This document shows, piece after piece, positions 56,801 through 64,000 of a stretch of DNA of 64,000 nt; positions within the stretch are counted from its first letter, which is position 1, and each line of letters begins with the position of its first letter. The stretch lies in NCBI RefSeq assembly GCF_901933205.1, contig NC_044582.1:14179820-14243819 (forward strand). Direction: 5' to 3'. A program made the position numbers and the translations under genes. The stretch comes from Camarhynchus parvulus (lineage: Eukaryota; Chordata; Aves; Passeriformes; Thraupidae). The notes beneath the pieces were generated by a model. That model ran no database searches and had not been told where the DNA came from. It saw nothing but the letters and a program-made list of their open reading frames with translations.

Positions 56801-59800
56801 AGGGCTGCATCACCAAAAATCAACTCTTTTCATAAGAAAGAGAGCAAGTCAAAGAGGGGACAATAATTTTTTTTTTATTTTAAACAATTAATAAACAGTA
56901 AATAAAAGTCAGCAGCTTCTGCAAATTGCAGAAGGGAAGCTGGTGGCAGCTCTGGGGCAGTGACAGCCCTGCCAGCAAGCACCTCCTTGCATTTCAGACA
57001 GCCCTGAGCAGCTCTCAGACTCCATGGGGGAGAAAACCATACCAGGGCCTTGAGAATTAGGAGGTGGCTTTTGTAAAGGATATTAAAGCTCATGCTTTGG
57101 GGATTAAGTCAGTCTTTATCTGTTAGAGATCAGGATGTGGCTAACAGTAGGGGACAGATTATCTGCATCTGCCACTGGGGAGGATTTACACCTTCTGAAG
57201 CATCTGTGCCTGCTATTGTCAAAACCATTCTTCAGCCTGAGCCAGCAGCTTCTACAGGCAAGGAATGCAAAGCTTTCCAGGTTGTGTGCAAAGGTCCTCA
57301 GTGGCAGCATGTAAGACTTTTCAGTAAATTAGAAGAACAGAAATGGAATCTTGATTGTATCAGGCCATGTAGAAGTTAATTTTTATTTGTAAAAACATGG
57401 ACTTGGCCCTGACTTGGGAAATTTACCAAAGGAAACATCCATTCTCAAGCCTGGTGTTTAATAAAAGCCAGAAAATCTACATGGTGGGCAAAGAGTTCCC
57501 TGAAAACATCCTGGATTTCTACAGCTTTCCTTTAGAGCAAAAAAAAGGTGCATAAAAGGTCTTGGCCCACGAATAGGAAAGAATCCAGATCTTCACTCAA
57601 TCCATCCCTCCATAAAATCACTGCTGTAAATATGGGAAACAGCTGCTGCTCGAGACAGGGCCATGGTGTGGCCATCCCTGGGGCACCCATGTGTGCAGCA
57701 GGTGAGAGTGCACACTCTAAAGTATTTTCTGGGCTTTCTAACTCTGCTTGCCACAATCTCCAAGTTCTTTAACACCAGCAGAATGACTGATATCCATTTA
57801 GCATTACAGCACCGAAACCAAACAGCTCATTAAACCTCCAGAAAGCTATTTCAGAGAAATATAACAGTTGAAACATTCCCAAAATTTATCTTCCAGAAAA
57901 AGCTGATAATCACATGCTCATAAGAAACAAATGTTCAACCAGAGTCAGTTTTGTAATATATTAATTAACATAATTTTCATCGGCAGTGACAACGAGCCAT
58001 CTGCTGCTCTGGCACCACAAGAGACTGAGTTCCAAGCCACTTTAAGCTGTTTCTTGTTGTGCATGGCTGATTTCCATCTAAAAACTAAGCATGAGTTTCT
58101 CATCTTTTTTTGGACAAGCACTTCCCAACAGGCAGCAAACAAAGTTTTCAGCCTGGTAACCCAATCCCCTGTATCAGCTGCTCCTGGCTCGCTGCCCTGT
58201 GGCACCCAGAGCTGGCACAAGGGCTGGCACTGCAGCATCCATGCCAGCATCCTGGCTCCAAGTCAGAGCATATCCCAACAGGGAAAAACCATCCAGAGAC
58301 ACAGCACAACTTTCTCTGCAATAAATTAAGTGCAAGCTTCAATGGCAGAAGCTGTTATCTGGTTTATCAATAACATTGGCCAAAGGGCATAACTGCTTCC
58401 AACACAAACTCGCTGACTTAGAGCCAGCTGGTGACCTCAGTAATCTCATTTTTATTTCAGAGGCAGTGAAAATGCCTACAGAAAACCACGTCTGTTTGTC
58501 CTGTCCCTCTCTAGCTTCCAGTTTCATCATTTACACAGAAGAATTCAAAAATGGGAGAGGTTTTCCTAACTCCTGTTGTCACTCAGGCTCCCATAACTCA
58601 AAGTGATTGTTTAATTACTCCCAAATAGCACCTGACTCTGTAGAACCCAGGATGAATAACCATCATTTTGGCAAAGACAAGGGTTTAGGAAAAATCACTC
58701 ACATTCTGGGCAATAAGTCTCCTGAGCTTCAAGAAGAAATAACAACCTCATTGAAAAGTTGAAAAGCAAGTTAATTTACTCTGCTATTTATGGCTTAATT
58801 ATGTAGATGAGCAAACTATTTCCAAGTCAGACCTGATAAACTGCAATTATTTTAAAAACAGAAAATCCCTTGGTAGAAGAGGTTCAGTCAGTCCCTAGCT
58901 TTGAATCCAAGCTGGGAAATGAGGACCAGCATCCAGCTTTGCAGGCCAGAATGGTTCCTTAAACATCTGTGCCACACTCGAATCAAAAATCACACCCAGT
59001 TGATGTTCTGGAAGTGGTCATCCTGTAGCTTTGAGATCTGCTGATCTCTCCATCTTGCAAGTCCCAACCAGCCCCAAACTCATCAGAGCCCCTAAATTTT
59101 TGAGAGGGAGGATGCTCTATCCTCCAAGGGTCTGTAAGACATGGGGCAAATTGATGTTGATGGCTTCTAACAAATGTAACCAGGTCACCAGTGAATGTAC
59201 CCAGGCTTTGACACAAAACATTTTCCAAATAAAATCTTGCGACACTGATAAAGGTCATTTACCAGAAATCAATATTTGGAAACAGACTCCTGAGTGCAGC
59301 AGATTAACACTGGCGACAATGATATTTACTTTCACTACAAGTAATATTTGCAATAACAGAGCACTGTTTTATCCTATGTGTGGCACACACAAGGAAACCT
59401 AAACTATTTAAATGTAAATGAGAACGGTCATATTTGACACCAAGATTTTGCCATTCACTATTTGCCAGAAGTATTAAAGGATTTCTATTTACCAATTTCA
59501 GCAGGCAGTGACCCATGTGTGCTTTTCACCAGGCACTGGAGTGGGCCCTGTGTAGCTCTTGCCCAACCCTTTCCAGGCTCCTGCCCCATCCCACAGATTA
59601 CATTAATCCTCTTGTTTGTTCTTTCTTTAATTAAATTACTCAATCTTTCAGGCAGTCTGTGCACAGATATCAGCAGATAAAACTTTTAAAAAAAAAACAA
59701 CCTGACTGTACTCACAGGAATAATCTTTACCATGTTAATTAGCAACCAGAATCACAAGGAAACACACCCAAGACAATTAAGGGAGAAGCATGCAGCATGC

Positions 59801-60818
59801 AGAATGAAATTTTAAGTATAGCAAGCCCAAATTTCCCCAGATTCCAGATTCTGGCTGTTGCTTCTCATCTCTGATGGAGATGGGGCATGGAAATAAGTGA
59901 CCTGACAGAGCTGGGAGGATGTCTCCATCAGAAGGTCTTTTAATGGGCACATTAAATAAATATCTGCTCAGGCAGGTTGAAGCAAAGTTGATCCTGTCTG
60001 GTAACAAAAGACTTCAATTCCCAAGATCCCTTCAGAAGATGTTTTATAATACTTTATAGTGACATTTACCATAGGGACCAATGCCCTGTCTCAGGCACCA
60101 ACCTACAGAGAAGAACTCATCTGGAAACAGCTGAGGGAGAGAGACTCATAACCTGGAAAAGAGTCAAGAAGCTCTGAAAAGGCCTTGATGGATTTTGATG
60201 GATGATGCAAAGAAGTTAGTTATGATTTAACTTCCAGTTGAGCTTTCTCTCCTTCAATAAGATGATTAATTACACAATAATCCAAGAAACTGGTCACTGC
60301 AACAACGTAACCACCAGCTTCTAGCAGTTATCCCAAGGAAATGATAAAGGCTTCTTTGATCCACTAATGATATTTCAAGTGAGAAAAATTTTGTATTTAA
60401 GGGGGAAAAAAAATTTACAGAAACTCTTTGAAGTGCTGCCTCTATAGCAATTAAAAAGTGACAGCCTGTAGAGAACAGGAGAATATGTTCTATTTTTGTA
60501 CAGTGCTAAATAGGTAATGCCATGCCAAGACAAATCAGAGCTGAGGCCAGACCAGCAGATATTCCCCAGAAATGCACGAGCACACATCTGCCCCAGGAGC
60601 ACTGCCAGCAAAGCCTGCATCCCACACCAGCCCTCTCCAACACAGGACAGGGCAGGCTTGGGCTGGGTATAGATAAAACCACATTTGCTGGAAAACCATC
60701 TTTATAAAAAGAGAAGATGTAAAGCATGAGGCAATCTCTGGCACTTTAACGCCACTCTCTGTGAACCATCAGGTGGCTTTGGACACTGCTGTGCCCACCT
60801 GCCCACAGTGGCACAGGA
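53897..60818. other. Anonymous noncoding DNA
   Basis: No gene or transposon is recognised. A purine-rich GAGA-type run lies at 54059-54081, inside a stretch that is open on both strands (53996-54271). The segments 54480-54920 and 56290-56790 are more GC-rich with overlapping open frames of 90-127 codons and no motifs. The rest is AT-leaning unique sequence. Confidence 0.5.
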
Positions 60819-60864
60819 GAAGGCTCCCTGTGAAGGCTTTTGAAGGCTCCCTGCGAAGGCTTTT
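60819..60864. repeat. 23-bp tandem duplication
   Basis: GAAGGCTCCCTGTGAAGG plus CTTTT (60819-60841) is repeated at 60842-60864 with one T to C difference. Inside each unit GAAGGC itself occurs twice. The near-identity suggests a recent event. Confidence 0.9.
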
Positions 60865-63800
60865 GACCACCGAGCCAATGAGGTTTGGAACATCTGAGGC
60901 AAGAAAAGGAGAATTACGTCATTAAATTCTCTGAAATTATTATACAAGACATGATGCCTCCTGAGATGTAGGGGTCTGAAGAAATGACCCACAGGTCTCC
61001 TGCAGTTTTATATTTCAAGCATGCAAAAGAGGAATCTTCCACACAGCAGCTAATGAAGCACCAAGATCTATCTTTATCCTTCACCAGGGCAACACCTCAG
61101 TAGCTCAACCAGATAACATTTCTTTTGCAGTCCAGACAGCTTTTAAATAAATAGTAGATTTGAAAATATAATGGTTTTGATTGACAAAGTTATGAACTCT
61201 AAGTGCTTTGTATAAAAGAACAACACTTTGTCTTTAGTTACCTAATGCTGATGGCGTGATGTGTTTCACCTTGTTCATAATTCAGGACAGTACATGTTTT
61301 TGCTGTTAAGGACATTGCTAATTTGGAATCTAATCATTTGGAGAGAAGTCATAAGTGCTTTCAAGTGCTTTCACAGTCACATTTCCATAGTCTTACAAAA
61401 TATTCAGAAGCCTCTCCTCCAGAAGATTGGCACAAACAACAGGAGAAGGCTATGAATAGATGAGACCAGGAGGTACCACACCATGGTGGCAATTCTACAC
61501 ACAAATGAAGCTGCTAAGAGACAACAAAATGACATTTTGTCTAACAGACACTAATTTACTACCTGTAAGAATGCCACAAGCCACTCTAAAGGAGTGATCT
61601 GAATACCTGAGTGCACTGCATGACCCACCAGGGTCTCTGACAAAGGATTACAGCTTCTCTGAGCCCAGCTCCTCCTCTCCTCACAGGCAAACATGGATAA
61701 TAATCCCTTACTGATTACTCACCCAGTGGAGCCCACCAGCACGTGCTCCCCACCCCAAACACTCCAGCCCACAGCCAAAGTGGCAGGGGTGACACACTCC
61801 TGCCACTCTGTCGCTGAGCCACACAGCTCAGTGGCTGCAAAAGAAGAAACCCCTTCATGCTGTGTGATATTTCTGCTGATAACAAGCCTTTAAAAATTTA
61901 AAGCATGTGAATAAAAGCTTTTGTGGTCAGACAAATGGCCCATATGCTGGCAATTAAATTTTATACTAGCAATATGGTTGATTGTCAGCTACCAGAACGT
62001 GAAAGATCTTTCTGACTTTCAGAAACTTGGCTGGGACTCCACATACTTCTGCAAAACTCGGGATCCACAGCACCCAAACAGGTCTCCAGGATTCCTTCAT
62101 GGGCCACTGGGCAGGAGCAGGGCTGGAAGCGCATTTTTCCCCCACAGGGAAAGCTCTATTTTTGCCACACATCCCAAGCCGTGTCTCAGGGCTTTCCCAT
62201 CCTGCACACCCTCTCACTGAGTAAGCCTCATATCCTTGGTCTAGAGTTTCAAAGCACACAGTCCCAGCCCAGAGCTTGGCTTTAGCTGCTGTCCAGCTGG
62301 CTCCACGCTCCACTCCCCAGTGTACGGAGTCAAGGCACAAGCCAACTGCAAACACAAACCAAATCCCTTCCAAGCTCCTACTGCCTTTAATCTCTTGCTT
62401 ATTGCAGTAACCCTGAATTTACAGATGTTACGTGTAGAGAAAAAGGAGTTGGGATTTTTTTTTTTGGTTTTACATGTATTTCACATAGTCAATGCCCCCA
62501 TGTTTGCTATACATAACTAAGTACCAATTCTGTCCCCCCTTCAGACCACACTGCTTCAGTAAAGCACATTATTAACAAAAGCATCAGTTGACTAAATTGA
62601 CATGCTCCAAATGCCATTTAATCTTCAGAAAATACAATAAATCTGGTAATAAAACTGCATCTACTAACAGGTCCCTAGAGCCTAGGCTAAATTCATGGGC
62701 AAGCCTTACCCTGCATACACACACAGTCATTTCACACACAGACACACTGGTGTCACCCAGATGTTTGTGGCACTTGGTAAGGCAATAGTGATATCTGAAA
62801 TACATATACTAAATCTTTAAATCTTAAATACTGACCCTTCATAAACACAGACAGAAAATCCCAGGCACTGGGTCGTATTTGGATTCCCAGCAAAGAGTTT
62901 GCTATACACAAGCTCTTTGTTTTAACTTAAGTCTTAACTTTGTGCTTTATGTTGCAATTGATAAATAAGACAGGGTGAAGCATGACTAAAAGCTTAATTC
63001 CTCCCCCATAACATAAACCATCTCCTTATGAGTAAGACAGGTTCTATACAATGAAGAACTTCAGATTCATGGCCAAGAAGGGTCTAACAGGCAGGCACCA
63101 TTTTTCACACCAGAGCCTTGAGCCAGAAACGCTAAATCCCACCTGAAATCTTTCCCATTACATCAGAAAATTGACATTTGCATTCCTGTATACAAAAGTG
63201 AAATAATTTCCTTTTCATTTCCTGAAGGCAGAAAAATAGTCCCTCCGAAGGAAGGAAGTATTCCTCTTATAATTAAAGTTTGGATTCAGAGTTTTGCAGC
63301 AATGCACTGCCCTGGGTTTGCAGATATATCATTAGGCGTGATTACTTGGAAGATCCCATGAAAATGAAAAATGAGATGGTCAAACTCCTGGGTACAGAAA
63401 TAATTGCTTTTATGTTGGATTGCTTGCTTAATTCCAGGGAAAGGTAGTCTCTGATAAACTGCAGTCCTTATCATATTTTTAAATGTGTGATGTTACAGTT
63501 CATTTAAATTTCCCTTCCTTATCTCTGCCTTTCCTCAATACCACTCAAACTTCAAAACTCATTTCACTTCCCTTCTTATACCAAATAGCCATTGCTATTG
63601 TTGCTGCTCTAAAGAAACTAAAGTCTGTATATATAGAAGGAAAACATGCAAAAATGTAGGAAGCCTTGGCCTTGAACTCCCCCAGTGGCACCACACTTTG
63701 CATCTGCAGTTAAATCATCCCTCCCTGTCTGAGCAAACAGCAGCCGTAGCACTGCAGCTGTAAACAAAAGACATTTTGCTATCTACAGGCAAAATAGTCT

Positions 63801-64000
63801 GGCAAAAGTTTCATTATTTTAAAGAACAGAGTAATCACTGTAAATTTCCCATGGTAGCAGGGAGACAGAGCAATTAGACACAGCCCAGAGGGCTGACCAG
63901 CACACTTCAGAGTTCCCAGTGATTTGCGAAAGCTTTCTGACCAAACTTTGGTGGTTTTTATTTCTCCCTAGAAATCAGAGCAATCTGTCTCCTGAAAACA
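60865..64000. other. Anonymous noncoding DNA to window end
   Basis: No gene or transposon is recognised. An exact 10-bp duplication (AAGTGCTTTC twice, 61353-61372) and an interrupted CA run (62716-62748) are the only repeats. The open frame 61966-62373 (minus, 135 codons) has no motif. Whether a gene begins beyond the right edge cannot be judged. Confidence 0.5.

Noticed and set aside
62716..62748. CA microsatellite
   Set aside because: Runs of CA are broken after four or five units; too short to count as a proper array.
1..64000. More than 150 short open frames as genes
   Set aside because: They are 60-220 codons, overlap each other on both strands, lack domains and codon pattern, and fit chance in noncoding DNA. 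Only a few with an extra signal were kept as candidates.

Overview
The window looks like noncoding DNA from a bird, most likely a songbird. I found no complete protein-coding gene, no rRNA or tRNA gene and no CRISPR array. The evidence for a bird is the repeat content. There are two 3'-end fragments of CR1 LINEs, the dominant LINE of bird genomes. There are also two LTR families that I recall as passerine endogenous-retrovirus LTRs (no database was searched), and thin traces of the old SINE MIR. The background is AT-leaning, CpG-poor and full of stop codons in all frames, as expected of a vertebrate intergenic region or a long intron. Almost all short open frames look like chance.

Layout. At 1-3455 there is anonymous single-copy DNA. 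At 3461-4343 there is a solo LTR of about 883 bp, flanked by a perfect 5-bp duplication (CCTTA), followed by a MIR remnant near 4.4 kb. From 4.5 to 14.2 kb the DNA is unique, with an AT microsatellite (6.95 kb), a possible terminal exon (11255-11362) and an 18-bp perfect palindrome (13842). At 14264-14630 lies a reverse-strand CR1 3' end that still reads as the CR1 ORF2 C-terminus. Just after it, 15.0-15.8 kb is richer in CpG and holds a splice-acceptor-like site followed by 55 open codons. A reverse MIR lies at 23364-23552.

At 25616-26405 a forward CR1 is split by a 409-bp LTR (25895-26303) flanked by a 6-bp repeat, GCCCTG. At 38061-38444 a second LTR of that family sits inside an older, worn forward copy of the family seen at 3.5 kb. 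These two nested loci give a relative order: CR1 and the larger LTR family came first, the smaller LTR family later. From 38.8 kb to the end the DNA is again mostly unique, with a 21-bp minisatellite (48.2 kb), a 218-codon open frame on the minus strand (52140-52796), a run of small hairpins (53.8 kb) and a few short tandem duplications.

No operon or pathway can be described. If the window has a function it is probably regulatory. Several repeat-free, AT-rich stretches with TAATTA-type motifs and retained CpGs resemble conserved noncoding elements, but this cannot be shown without an alignment. I did not recognise the locus and saw no previously undescribed system that I could defend.
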